Assembly: GCA_016342655.1 (NCBI GenBank)
Contig: JAEINL010000028.1
Span: 1-44,518 of the forward strand
From: Sphaerochaeta sp.
GTDB taxonomy: Bacteria; Spirochaetota; Spirochaetia; Sphaerochaetales; Sphaerochaetaceae
DNA: 44,518 nucleotides
Direction of reading: 5' to 3'
The translations under genes were made by a program, and so were the position numbers. This document shows, one piece after another, positions 8,369 to 17,228 of this stretch (positions are counted from its first letter, which is position 1; each line of letters opens with the position of its first letter). Under the pieces are notes generated by a model that had not been told where the DNA came from, ran no database searches, and was given only the letters and a program-made list of their open reading frames with translations.

Positions 8369-8953
8369 TTGCGTAGTAAGCTTCATGAATTGGCAACTGT
8401 GCAAATGGGTTATTCCTTCAGATCTCGTCTTGAAACTTCTGAAGGTGGCGGACTTGCGGTTATTCAGATGAGGGATCTAATGGATAATAATACAGTTAAC
8501 TGTGATGATTTGGTAAGAATTGATATGGAATCAATGAAAGGCCACCATTTTGCAAAAAGAGGTGATCTTGTATTTAGGGCTCGTGGGTCCCTGAACACAT
8601 CAGCGATTCTTCTTGATGACCCAGGCAAAGCAGTTGTCTCAGCTCCTTTATTAAGAATTAGGGTGAAGAAACCTGATAAGATTTTACCCGAGTATCTGAA
8701 TTGGTACATCAGTCAACGAGATGCACAGATATTTCTGACAAGCAGGGCCGAGGGAACGTTTCTGAAAATGATCAGCAAGCAGATGGTTGAAAATCTAGAG
8801 ATAGCGTTACCAAGTATTGATAGACAAAAAATTATCATAGAACTTGCCACACTATCTGCTAACGAAGAATATTTGCTACATACCTTGACGATTAAGCGTA
8901 AACAATATATTGGAGCAAGACTTATGAAAATTGCAAAAGGGGAAATGAATTGA
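8369..8953 (+). CDS. Half-length type I restriction specificity protein (single TRD HsdS)
   Basis: A 194-residue protein with one target-recognition domain, about half a normal HsdS. LATVQMGYSFRSRLE, the RARGS turn, and the conserved end (PEYLNWYIS, GTFLKMISKQMVENLEIALPS, then QKIIIELATL leading into a helix) are typical of an HsdS TRD plus its helical spacer. An ATG at 8357 is in frame but has nothing before it except the operator; GGAGG at 8359-8363 sits five bases before a TTG at 8369, which is the better start. It might dimerise to give a symmetric site, or be a leftover of a broken hsdS. A full hsdS follows at 10864. Confidence 0.75.
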   Translation: MRSKLHELATVQMGYSFRSRLETSEGGGLAVIQMRDLMDNNTVNCDDLVRIDMESMKGHHFAKRGDLVFRARGSLNTSAILLDDPGKAVVSAPLLRIRVKKPDKILPEYLNWYISQRDAQIFLTSRAEGTFLKMISKQMVENLEIALPSIDRQKIIIELATLSANEEYLLHTLTIKRKQYIGARLMKIAKGEMN

Positions 8954-9132
8954 GAACATCGATACATACCAACGGTACCGAAATACCTGTTATCTCGAAG
9001 GACAATGGGAATGATTATATCGCATTAATTGAAAATTTCAGAAACAATAACACTGATTTTAAAGGGGGCGAATTCGACTCCTTTAACCATGTAGCAGGAT
9101 TGACTACTTGTGTTTTGTCAAACCAGAAGTGA
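8950..9132 (+). pseudogene. Probable remnant of a KilA-N/RhuM-like gene
   Basis: A 60-residue frame starts at a TTG overlapping the previous stop. GTEIPVISKDNGNDYIAL resembles the start of KilA-N proteins found beside type I systems, and NNNTDFKGGEFDSFNHVAG followed by LTTCVLSNQK resembles a segment normally about 40 residues further on, so the middle seems deleted. The frame then stops where the family would continue. A frame-shifted stretch (about 9128-9274) stays open to the hsdM start and may belong to the same decayed gene. The match is from memory of the family and modest. Confidence 0.45.
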
Positions 9133-9277
9133 ATTTTCAGTACAAACTCAGTTGGGTTGGGGGCTGAATTATTATGATGTGGTGACATGTGTCCACATTC
9201 AATCAAATGGCAATAGAATAGAAAACGTCACTTACGGGAAGTTGGGAATTACAACTACAGTTAACAGGAGAACATAA

Positions 9278-10867
9278 ATGAACAAGATTGATCAGAAAGA
9301 TATTAACAATGCAGCATGGGCAGCATGTGACACCTTCCGTGGTGTTGTTGATCCGGCGCAGTACAAAGACTACATCCTCGTGATGCTATTTTTGAAATAT
9401 ATCTCAGATGTATGGCAGGACCATTACGAAGAGTATCAGAATCAGCATGGTGATGATGATATTCGTATTCGGCGTAAGCTCGAACGTGAACGTTTTGTTC
9501 TCCCTGTTGTAATACTTACTGGAAAAAGTGATGAAACCGGCGAGGAAGTGGTTCTGGATGAATTTCCTGCAACTTACTACAGCCTATATGAACGTCGTTC
9601 CGCTGCCAACATCGGTGAGCTGATCAACATCGTGCTCGATCATATTGAAGAGAGTAACAGGAGCAAACTTGAAGGAGTGTTCCGCAATATTGATTTTAAC
9701 AGCGAATCCAATCTTGGACGGACAAAAGACCGCAATAAACGCCTTAAAACCTTGCTTGAAGATTTTAACAAACCGCAGCTCAGTATGAAGCCCAGCCGCG
9801 TTTCTGAGGATGTGATAGGTAATACCTATATCTACTTGATTGAGCGTTTTGCTTCCGATTCGGGAAAGAAGGCCGGTGAGTTCTTTACCCCACTGAAGGT
9901 GACTGAGCTGGTGGCCAAGTTGGCTGGCCCGAGATCAGGAGATCGTATTTGTGATCCAGCCTGTGGGTCAGGTGGACTATTGATTCAAGCCGCCAAAGAG
10001 GTTGCAAACCATGCAGTTAGTGAACAAGAGAAGCGCAACTTTGCTCTCTTTGGACAGGAGTCCAACGGTAGCACCTGGGCGCTTTGTCGTATGAACATGT
10101 TCCTGCATAGCTTTGACAGTGCCCGTGTGGAATGGTGTGATACTCTAAACAGTCCATTGCTTGTAGAAAATGATCGGCTTATGAAATTCAACTGCGTGGT
10201 AGCAAATCCTCCATTCTCACTAGATAAATGGGGAGCTGAAAATGCTGAGAGTGATCAGTATAATCGCTTTTGGCGTGGAATCCCTCCAAAAAGCAAGGGG
10301 GATTGGGCCTTCATCAGCCATATGGTGGAGATAGCCCTTGAAAAACAAGGCCGTGTTGCTGTCGTGGTTCCTCATGGAGTGCTGTTTCGTGGAGCTGCCG
10401 AAGGTCGTATCCGCCGAAAAATGATCGAAGAAAATCTACTTGATGTTGTCATCGGGCTTCCTGGCAACCTTTTCCCGACCACTAATATTCCTGTGGCGAT
10501 TCTGGTCTTTGACCGTTCTCGTGAAAAAGGTGGTGTCAGAGAAGGATGTAAAAATGTGTTATTTGTCGATGCCAGTCGCGAGTTTGTCTCTGGTAAAAAC
10601 ATGAATACACTTTCAGAAGCGCATATTGAGAAGATCATGGAGACTTGCATTGCGCGAACCGAAGAAGATAAATATGCCCATGTAGCTGAATTTGCCGAGA
10701 TCAAGGAAAACGACTTCAATCTCAATATCCCCCGCTATGTGGACACGTTTGAGGAAGAAGAGGAAATAGACATCGATGCTTTGCAGGTAGAAATTGACGC
10801 TCTGGAAAAAGAACTGGCAGAAGTGCGTGCGAAGATGGCTGAGAAGCTTAAGGTGATTCAGAGATGA
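9278..10867 (+). CDS. hsdM: Type I restriction-modification DNA methyltransferase subunit
   Basis: A 529-residue N6-adenine methyltransferase, the modification subunit of an HsdR-HsdM-HsdS complex. Residues 1-170 carry the HsdM N-terminal helical domain (AAWAACDTFRGVVDPAQYKDYIL). GEFFTPLKVTELVAKL precedes the SAM motif I DPACGSGGLL at about 226-235. The catalytic motif NPPF is at about 309-312 in VVANPPFSLDKW. A coiled coil of Glu and Lys ends the protein. CAGGAG seven bases before the ATG supports the start. The stop overlaps the hsdS start (ATGA), which indicates translational coupling. Confidence 0.96.
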   Translation: MNKIDQKDINNAAWAACDTFRGVVDPAQYKDYILVMLFLKYISDVWQDHYEEYQNQHGDDDIRIRRKLERERFVLPVVILTGKSDETGEEVVLDEFPATYYSLYERRSAANIGELINIVLDHIEESNRSKLEGVFRNIDFNSESNLGRTKDRNKRLKTLLEDFNKPQLSMKPSRVSEDVIGNTYIYLIERFASDSGKKAGEFFTPLKVTELVAKLAGPRSGDRICDPACGSGGLLIQAAKEVANHAVSEQEKRNFALFGQESNGSTWALCRMNMFLHSFDSARVEWCDTLNSPLLVENDRLMKFNCVVANPPFSLDKWGAENAESDQYNRFWRGIPPKSKGDWAFISHMVEIALEKQGRVAVVVPHGVLFRGAAEGRIRRKMIEENLLDVVIGLPGNLFPTTNIPVAILVFDRSREKGGVREGCKNVLFVDASREFVSGKNMNTLSEAHIEKIMETCIARTEEDKYAHVAEFAEIKENDFNLNIPRYVDTFEEEEEIDIDALQVEIDALEKELAEVRAKMAEKLKVIQR

Positions 10868-12087
10868 AGCAAATGCATAATATCCCCAAAGGATGGAAAT
10901 ATTTAAAACTCATGAACTTAGTAACTCAAGATATAAAAAATGGATACTCTCCAAATTGTCCAGATGAACCTAATGGTAGCTGGATATTGAGTTTAGGGAA
11001 TATAACTGAGAATGGCTTAGACCAATCTCAGACTAAACCAGCTCCCATGAATGATGACAGAGTGAAAGATTTTTTGTTGGAACCCGGCGATTTTTTAATA
11101 AGTCGGTCTAATACGTTAGATAAAGTTGGGAGAACAGTTCTCTTTAGAGGTGAAATTGAAAACTGTTCTTATCCTGACTTACTCATGAGGTTCCGTGTTG
11201 ATGAGACTCAAGTTATAAATGAATATTTGGAAGGATATTTAAAAAGCTCCATAGTTAGGAAGTACATCCAAGCATGCGCATCTGGGACCAGCCAGAGTAT
11301 GGTGAAAATCAATAAGACTGTGGTCGAAAAAATACCTGTAGTTTTACCTCCCCGTCCTGAACAGAAAGCCATTGCCAATCTGTTTTCAACATGGGATGAG
11401 GCCATCGAAAGAACCGAACGGATGATAATAAAGAAACAACAACTTTATGAAGCACAGCTTTCAAAGCGCCTTTATTTAGACGTTTCGGAACGAATTAGTC
11501 TGAAAAAATGTTTGAAAGAAATTTCGAGCAGAAACAGGGATTTTTCAATCACTCAGGTGTTGAGTGTCACAAATTCGAAAGGGTTTGTGCGCCCGGAAGA
11601 CCAGTTCAATAGACAGGTTGCAAGTGATAACCTGTCAAATTACAAAATTGTTTCTAAGGGTGAATATGCATACAACCCATCACGAATAAATGTTGGTTCG
11701 ATCGCAAGGTTAGATGATTGGGATTTAGGTGTATTAAGCCCAATGTACACCGTTTTTGAGATTAATAAGTCGTCAGAGTTACATACCGATCTTTTTCTCC
11801 ATTGGTTAAATTCTCGGGAGGCTAGGATACGAATAAAGTTAAGTTCTCAAGGTAGTGTAAGAGAAACAGTGTCTTTCGATGATTTCTGTGCAATTGGGTT
11901 TCCGAAGATTGATTTCAAAGAACAGGAAGCACTTGCGGAGTATTTCAATTTGATATTATCAGAAATTGATTTTTTCAAAGCTTTATTAGAAAAATATAAA
12001 ACCCAAAAACGCGGCCTAATGCAGAAGATGCTCACAGGAGAATGGCGAATAAAACCGGATATCATTAACCACTATATGGAGGCGTAA
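10864..12087 (+). CDS. hsdS: Type I restriction-modification specificity subunit
   Basis: A 407-residue HsdS with two target-recognition domains, each followed by a conserved helix. The first runs from PKGWKYLKLMNLVTQDI to about residue 170, ending in KIPVVLPPRPEQKAIANLF. The second runs from about residue 215 (ISLKKCLKEISSRN) to 390, ending in FPKIDFKEQEALAEYF and RGLMQKMLTGEW. The helix after TRD1 (WDEAIERTERMI) and the one at the C-terminus form the spacer that sets the gap in the bipartite DNA site. It decides the sequence recognised by HsdM and HsdR. The target cannot be read from the sequence. The start overlaps the hsdM stop. Confidence 0.95.
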   Translation: MKQMHNIPKGWKYLKLMNLVTQDIKNGYSPNCPDEPNGSWILSLGNITENGLDQSQTKPAPMNDDRVKDFLLEPGDFLISRSNTLDKVGRTVLFRGEIENCSYPDLLMRFRVDETQVINEYLEGYLKSSIVRKYIQACASGTSQSMVKINKTVVEKIPVVLPPRPEQKAIANLFSTWDEAIERTERMIIKKQQLYEAQLSKRLYLDVSERISLKKCLKEISSRNRDFSITQVLSVTNSKGFVRPEDQFNRQVASDNLSNYKIVSKGEYAYNPSRINVGSIARLDDWDLGVLSPMYTVFEINKSSELHTDLFLHWLNSREARIRIKLSSQGSVRETVSFDDFCAIGFPKIDFKEQEALAEYFNLILSEIDFFKALLEKYKTQKRGLMQKMLTGEWRIKPDIINHYMEA

Positions 12088-12089
12088 TC

Positions 12090-12323
12090 ATGGCTAAAGG
12101 CAAGAATCAGCACGTTGTAAAACATCCCGATGGTTGGGCGGTCAAGGGCGCCGGTAACAGTAAGGCGACCAAGGTGACACACACGCAGTCCCAGGCTATT
12201 TATGTAGCAGAGAATATTGCTCGAAACCAAAAAACCGATACCAAAATTCATGGGGTAGATGGAAAGATCCGATCTGGCAACAGCTACGGAAATGACCTGT
12301 GCCCACCTAAGGATAAGAAATAA
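12090..12323 (+). CDS. DUF2188 small protein
   Basis: A 77-residue protein starting two bases after hsdS, with GGAGG eight bases upstream. It matches the DUF2188 pattern: HVVKHPDGWAVKGAGNSKAT, then IARNQKTDTKIHGVDGKI and the ending YGNDLCPPKDKK. Function is unknown; such proteins are common next to mobile and defence genes. Its last 37 codons reappear, at roughly 90% identity, at the end of the chimeric ORF at 14829. The two copies frame the CBASS genes. Confidence 0.85.
   Translation: MAKGKNQHVVKHPDGWAVKGAGNSKATKVTHTQSQAIYVAENIARNQKTDTKIHGVDGKIRSGNSYGNDLCPPKDKK
12210..12320 (+). repeat. Left copy of a 111-bp DUF2188 repeat
   Basis: Bases 12210-12320 align without gaps to 14997-15107, with around a dozen scattered differences mostly at third codon positions. 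Both copies encode the C-terminal half of a DUF2188 protein. Confidence 0.85.
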
Positions 12324-12332
12324 GGAGACTGC

Positions 12333-13271
12333 ATGGGTAAGACTTTCAGAATATTGAGCATTGATGGTGGCGGGATTCGAGGGATTTTTCCCGCCCATAT
12401 CCTTCGGTGTATCGAAGAACGTTTAAAGATTGATCTCTTCGACACGTTCGACATGATTGCCGGAACAAGCACCGGATCGATCATCGCTGCCGGAGTGGCC
12501 ACGGGTGTCTCTGCGGCTGACATTGTGGCAATGTATAAAGAACATGGCGCAGGAATATTTCGTAAAAAACGGTTTTTCTTGCCCGTGAAAAGTATTCAGC
12601 CTATGTTCGACAGTATCTACGATTCCCAATATTTGGAAGATGTGCTTATAGAGGTATTTCAGGATAAACGTCTGGGTGATATTAAAAAACCACTACTGCT
12701 TCCCTCCACCGATATTGGCAATGGTTGTGTGCATATTCTGAAGTCTGGCTACTCTAAGGATTTTACCCGTGATAAATACGTGCTGGTCAAAGACGCGGTA
12801 TTAGCATCATGTTCGGCACCGACTTATTTCAATCCTCATAAACTGGATCATTATCTCCTCGCAGATGGCGGGCTCTGGGCAAACAACCCTGCGTTGGCTG
12901 CGGTGATTGACGCCCAGAAGCGCCTTGAGATTGCTCAGGACGATATACAAATCCTATCAGTCGGTACAGGCCATTCCAAAACCATGTACGGCACGAACAC
13001 CGCGCATAAATGGGGACTGATCAATGGATGGAAACACAAAGAATTCATCAGCTTCGTTTTGTCTCTGCAGAGTCAGAGTGCCTTGAACTACCTAAAACTC
13101 ATGCTCCGCCCCGGGCAAATCAAACGGGTTGATTTTGAATCTGACCTTCCGATGCCGCTGGATGACGTGTCCACCTTGGACGACCTCATCTCCAAAGCGG
13201 ATCATAAATTTTCACATGAATCAGAGTCAATAAGGACTTTTATTCAAAATGGAGGTTTTGCAGATGAATAG
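12333..13271 (+). CDS. capV: Patatin-like phospholipase, CBASS effector (CapV-like)
   Basis: A 312-residue patatin-family hydrolase. The oxyanion loop DGGGIRG is at residues 11-17, the nucleophile elbow G-T-S-T-G has Ser46, and the catalytic Asp178 is in DGGLWANNP. That completes the Ser-Asp dyad. In CBASS, CapV is switched on by a cyclic nucleotide and degrades membrane phospholipids, killing the phage-infected cell. The assignment rests on the gene that follows, a CD-NTase overlapping by 8 bases. AAGGAG seven bases before the ATG supports the start. No membrane segment or signal peptide is visible, as expected for a soluble effector. Confidence 0.88.
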   Translation: MGKTFRILSIDGGGIRGIFPAHILRCIEERLKIDLFDTFDMIAGTSTGSIIAAGVATGVSAADIVAMYKEHGAGIFRKKRFFLPVKSIQPMFDSIYDSQYLEDVLIEVFQDKRLGDIKKPLLLPSTDIGNGCVHILKSGYSKDFTRDKYVLVKDAVLASCSAPTYFNPHKLDHYLLADGGLWANNPALAAVIDAQKRLEIAQDDIQILSVGTGHSKTMYGTNTAHKWGLINGWKHKEFISFVLSLQSQSALNYLKLMLRPGQIKRVDFESDLPMPLDDVSTLDDLISKADHKFSHESESIRTFIQNGGFADE

Positions 13272-14832
13272 GATCGTTACAAGAGAAGAGGCTCTCCGAA
13301 ACGCAGCAGTGAAACTTGACATCTCACCATCGAAGTACAAACAGGCTATGGTGCGTTTTGAATCCATGAAGTCCTATCTGCTGGATGGTGAATATGATGG
13401 CACTACTGCTGAGCCTGAAATTTACCTGCAGGGATCCTTCAAACTCGGGACAGAGATACGGCCTTATAAAGACAGTAAGGACGGAGATTATGATATCGAC
13501 ATTGTTTGCCGGTTGGAACATGAAAAAGAAACCACAACGCCGAAAACAGTAAAGCATCAGGTTGGGAATCACCTGAAGACGCATGGCACCTATGCGAAGA
13601 TGCTTGATGATGAAGGAAAACGCTGCTGGACACTGAATTACTCTGAGCAGGACAGCGTTGGCTTTCACATGGATATTCTTCCATCGGTTCAGGAAAGCTG
13701 GAATACCTTCAGGGAATTTTACTGGTATCGCAGTGCCATTGCCGTGACGAATAGAAGCAGTGACAACGGTTCTTATGACTGGTCGCCCAGCAATCCCAAA
13801 GATTTTGCAGAATGGTTTTACAATAAAAACAAAGCGGCTTTTGAGATTGTTAAGCAGATGCAGAAACAGATCCTCTTTGAAAATCACCGTCAGGAGGGAT
13901 TATTTATCAACAGGGATGCTGTTCCAGATATTCATGTAAAGACGCCGTTGCAACGGGCTATTCAGTTGTTGAAAAGGCATAGAGATATTCGTTTCTGCAC
14001 TCAGAAAAACGAAAAATGCAAACCGATATCTATGGTAATTACTGTACTGGCGGCTCAGATCTACAGGAATGAATCAACCATTTATGAAACGTTAAAAAAT
14101 TTTATTGACAACTTATCTCGACATTCCGACCAAATGCAGCCGACTTTTCTTTTTGATGAAGCAATGGCGGGGTCTTCCTATATGCTAATCACAAGAACGG
14201 CAGACGGGAAATGGCAAATCATGAACCCGACCAATCATGGTGAGAACTTTGCTGATAAATGGCATGAAAACGAAAATGGTATTCCTCATGCCAGGGCTAA
14301 GGCGTTCTTCCAGTGGGTGGCATGGGCCAAGGATGATTTTCTCAATATCGCAGAGCGGCTTGATGAAGAACACTACACCCGCTCTCTGGTATCACCGGCC
14401 AACAACAACAAGATCTTAAGCGTCGCTCAACCCCGAGGATTGACTTTCAACGTCCCTCATCGGCAGAAGCCGTACTGGCCTATCGGTCTGAGCAATTCGG
14501 CCCAGATATTGGCAAAATACAAGGCAAATGGGTCGTGGCAAGGGTTCAATTCCGGTGATCCGCTGAACAAACACCTTGACTTGTTGTTCAGTGCCAGTAC
14601 CAATGTTCCCGCGCCATTTCAGGTCTATTGGCAGGTCGTTAATACCGGCAAGGAAGCTGAAGAAGCCAGACAATTACGGGGAGAGATCGTCTTGTCAAAA
14701 ACCGCTGGGGTCGGAGGACTTACACAGAAAGAATATACCTCATACACTGGTATTCACTGTGTCGAATGTTTCATAGTGAAAAACAGCGTATGCGTAGCGC
14801 GTAGCGGTGAATTTGTAGTGAGCATTGTATGA
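13264..14832 (+). CDS. CD-NTase (CBASS cyclic-nucleotide synthase) with AGS-C sensor domain
   Basis: A 522-residue SMODS/CD-NTase. The nucleotidyltransferase core shows GSFKLGTE (G57-S58), the metal-binding D77-I-D79 in DYDIDIVC and the third Asp137 in FHMDILPS. The last 110 residues match the AGS-C domain style (PFQVYWQVVNTG, LRGEIVLSKT, YTGIHCVECFIVKN, CVARSGEF). It should make a cyclic di- or trinucleotide on phage infection and so activate the patatin protein. The nucleotide produced cannot be told. GGAGG seven bases before the ATG at 13264 makes this start better than the in-frame ATG at 13249. It overlaps the capV stop by 8 bases and its own stop overlaps the next start. Confidence 0.9.
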   Translation: MNRIVTREEALRNAAVKLDISPSKYKQAMVRFESMKSYLLDGEYDGTTAEPEIYLQGSFKLGTEIRPYKDSKDGDYDIDIVCRLEHEKETTTPKTVKHQVGNHLKTHGTYAKMLDDEGKRCWTLNYSEQDSVGFHMDILPSVQESWNTFREFYWYRSAIAVTNRSSDNGSYDWSPSNPKDFAEWFYNKNKAAFEIVKQMQKQILFENHRQEGLFINRDAVPDIHVKTPLQRAIQLLKRHRDIRFCTQKNEKCKPISMVITVLAAQIYRNESTIYETLKNFIDNLSRHSDQMQPTFLFDEAMAGSSYMLITRTADGKWQIMNPTNHGENFADKWHENENGIPHARAKAFFQWVAWAKDDFLNIAERLDEEHYTRSLVSPANNNKILSVAQPRGLTFNVPHRQKPYWPIGLSNSAQILAKYKANGSWQGFNSGDPLNKHLDLLFSASTNVPAPFQVYWQVVNTGKEAEEARQLRGEIVLSKTAGVGGLTQKEYTSYTGIHCVECFIVKNSVCVARSGEFVVSIV

Positions 14833-15110
14833 GTAAAAGCAAACAGAACATCAAGGAAGTCTCCCGTTACATAATAAAAGAGGTTGAATGTGAACTGTGG
14901 GCTCGAGCTGCTGGACGTCGCCAGTTCAACGGGTGTAACCGGATACTCTATATGTCGCTGATGACTCAGGAGCAGGTTAATATTTCAGAGAAGGAAGAGA
15001 ATATTGCTCGTAACCAAAAAATAGACACCAAAATTCATGGTGTAGATGGAAAGATCCGAGCTGGCAACAACTACGGAAATGACCCGTGCCCACCAAAAGA
15101 TAAAAAGTGA
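14829..15110 (+). pseudogene. Chimeric ORF: HNH/SAVED-effector N-terminus joined to a DUF2188 tail
   Basis: A 93-residue frame overlapping the CD-NTase stop (ATGA). Residues 1-54 (ELWARAAGRRQFNGCNRIL then TQEQVNISEK) resemble the start of HNH-type nucleases fused to SAVED domains, CBASS effectors usually placed right after the CD-NTase. In that family a zinc-binding Cys is expected where Arg31 stands; Cys36 is kept. From residue 56 (ENIARNQKIDTKIHG) it is the C-terminal half of a DUF2188 protein. The junction skips the HNH histidines and the whole SAVED domain. It is best read as a deletion scar, although it can still be translated. The HNH/SAVED match is from motif memory. Confidence 0.6.
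14997..15107 (+). repeat. Right copy of the 111-bp DUF2188 repeat
   Basis: It aligns without gaps to 12210-12320 and forms the 3' half of the chimeric ORF. The direct repeats enclose capV and the CD-NTase gene. Confidence 0.85.
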
Positions 15111-15122
15111 GGAAGGGAATAG

Positions 15123-17228
15123 ATGACTATCGAGATAAAGAACTGTAATAATATTGATTCAGCAACAATTGCTATTGCTGAAGATAAGCTAAACATCAAA
15201 TTCGCACCCAATGGAACAGGAAAGAGCACAATAGCAAAAGCCATAATACTCGGAACATCTGATAATTCGGATTTGAGTGAACTCATGCCGTTCAAGTTCA
15301 GACAGGAAAATATTGAGGGCAAGAAACCGGAGGCCATAGGTCTGAATGACATACAGCATGTTATGTGTTTCAACGAAGAATATGTCAGCCAGATTTTGTT
15401 CAAACCAGAAGAAGTGCTTAGCAATAGTTTCGATATCTTGATCAAGACAGATACATATAAGAAAAATGAACGTGAAATGGAAGAGTTGGTTTCAGAGATA
15501 AAAAAAATATTCCTCGGGAACCAAGCCCTGGATGAGTTGGTTGATACACTCAAAGAGCTGGGCGACGCCTTTAAGTTAACAAAAACAGGATTGTCAAAGG
15601 CATCCTCCGGGATGAAAGGACTTGCTGAAGGGAATAATATTCAGCACATCCCTAAAGGACTTGAATCATATCAGCCTTTTATTCAGAGCAAAGATAGTGT
15701 TGGTTGGGTTAAATGGCAAACGGATGGTTATGCTTATGCGGAACTGTCTGACAATTGCCCATTTTGTACTTCACATGCTGTCGACAAGAAGGAACTAATC
15801 AAGAAGGTAGGCCAAGAGTATGATAAAAACACAATAAAGAATTTAGTCAAAATCATAGACGTTATAAAACGTCTTGGTAATTACTTCTCAGAAGCTGCAC
15901 AAGAAAAACTAGCCATAATTATTGAATTGAAGGATGGAATAGAGAAAGAACACGAGGACTTCCTTGTTACTATGAAAAATCAAATTGACAATTTTGTCAG
16001 TAAGCTCGAAAAGCTCAAGACGCTTTCTGGATTTCAGTTTAAGGATGGAGAAAAAGTTGCTGAAGTACTTCCATTATTCAAGATTAATTTCTCTTTTTTT
16101 GATTTGCTTGATTCTGACAAAACACAAGGTGCTATAAAACCAATTAATGAATCTATAGATAGAATAATAAAGAAAGCTGGACAGTTGCAAGGAAAAATTA
16201 ATCAGCAAAGAAAAGAAATGCAAAAAGTTGTTAGAGAACATGAAAAAGACATTAATGATTTCCTTGCCTATGCAGGATATCGCTATGCAGTACGTTTTTC
16301 AGGTGAAGATGAAAAGGCTCATCTCAAACTAAGACACCTTGATCAAGAAGAATACCTAAGCGGCGGTAATCAGCACCTCAGTTTTGGAGAAAGAAATGCA
16401 TTTGCGATTGTGTTGTTCATGTACGAATGTCTTTCGAAAAAGCCCGATCTCATAATTCTTGATGATCCCATCTCTTCGTTCGACAAAAATAAAAAATATG
16501 CCATCCTTGAAATGCTATTTCGTCGAGATAAAGCCTTATGTCTCAAAAACAAAACCGTATTGATGCTCACACATGATATTGAGCCTATCATTGATACAGT
16601 CAAAGCTTTATCCGTCACGTTCAAAAACCAAACTTCAGCATCATTTTTTAAGCTCAAATCTGGTATCATTGAGGAATTGCCCATTCAAAAAAATGATCTC
16701 CAAACATTCGCTGAAATCTGTAAGAACTCTCTCCGTGCTGATATGGATAGTATCATTAAGCTACTCTATCTACGGAGATCTTTCGAGATAACTGAAGAAA
16801 AAGGTGATGCTTATCAGGTGCTTTCCAACTTATTGCACAAGGGTAATGGTAAAGCACGTGGTATCGATACCCGAGAGCCAATAGATGATGAAGGTAATTT
16901 TCTTGAAATGGACCAGAGTAAGTTTGACAATGGATGTAGTGAAATATCTAAATATCTACATAGATTTTCGTATTCTGAACTTTTGGATCGTATTTGTGAT
17001 GAAGCAGAAATGAAAAATATATATTTAACATGCACAAATGGATATGAAAAGCTCCAAGTATGTCGGCTTATTGAGCATGAAGAAAAAGATGCGGTTATCG
17101 AAAAGTTTATCAAGCAGACATATCATATAGAGAATGAATTTGTCTGTCAGCTTGACCCTGCAAAATTTGATACCATTCCAGAATATATAGTTACTGAATG
17201 TGATAAAATTGGTGGAGTTGCCTTATGA
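15123..17228 (+). CDS. PrrC/RloC-like ABC-type ATPase with possible RNase end
   Basis: A 701-residue SMC/ABC-like ATPase (AAA_13 type). Walker A is APNGTGKST (28-36), the signature is LSFGE (419-423), Walker B LIILDDP (443-449) and the H-loop LTHD (482-485). The long helical insertion has a C-P-F-C pair (212-215) that recalls the zinc hook of RloC. The C-terminal part shows R551-x3-E555 in RRSFE and H572 in LSNLLH, matching in order the Arg-Glu-His set of PrrC/RloC anticodon nucleases, though with shorter Glu-to-His spacing. Those proteins sit in hsd loci between hsdS and hsdR and cut tRNA when restriction is disabled. That role is likely by context but not proven. AGGAAGGG precedes the ATG. 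Confidence 0.7.
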   Translation: MTIEIKNCNNIDSATIAIAEDKLNIKFAPNGTGKSTIAKAIILGTSDNSDLSELMPFKFRQENIEGKKPEAIGLNDIQHVMCFNEEYVSQILFKPEEVLSNSFDILIKTDTYKKNEREMEELVSEIKKIFLGNQALDELVDTLKELGDAFKLTKTGLSKASSGMKGLAEGNNIQHIPKGLESYQPFIQSKDSVGWVKWQTDGYAYAELSDNCPFCTSHAVDKKELIKKVGQEYDKNTIKNLVKIIDVIKRLGNYFSEAAQEKLAIIIELKDGIEKEHEDFLVTMKNQIDNFVSKLEKLKTLSGFQFKDGEKVAEVLPLFKINFSFFDLLDSDKTQGAIKPINESIDRIIKKAGQLQGKINQQRKEMQKVVREHEKDINDFLAYAGYRYAVRFSGEDEKAHLKLRHLDQEEYLSGGNQHLSFGERNAFAIVLFMYECLSKKPDLIILDDPISSFDKNKKYAILEMLFRRDKALCLKNKTVLMLTHDIEPIIDTVKALSVTFKNQTSASFFKLKSGIIEELPIQKNDLQTFAEICKNSLRADMDSIIKLLYLRRSFEITEEKGDAYQVLSNLLHKGNGKARGIDTREPIDDEGNFLEMDQSKFDNGCSEISKYLHRFSYSELLDRICDEAEMKNIYLTCTNGYEKLQVCRLIEHEEKDAVIEKFIKQTYHIENEFVCQLDPAKFDTIPEYIVTECDKIGGVAL

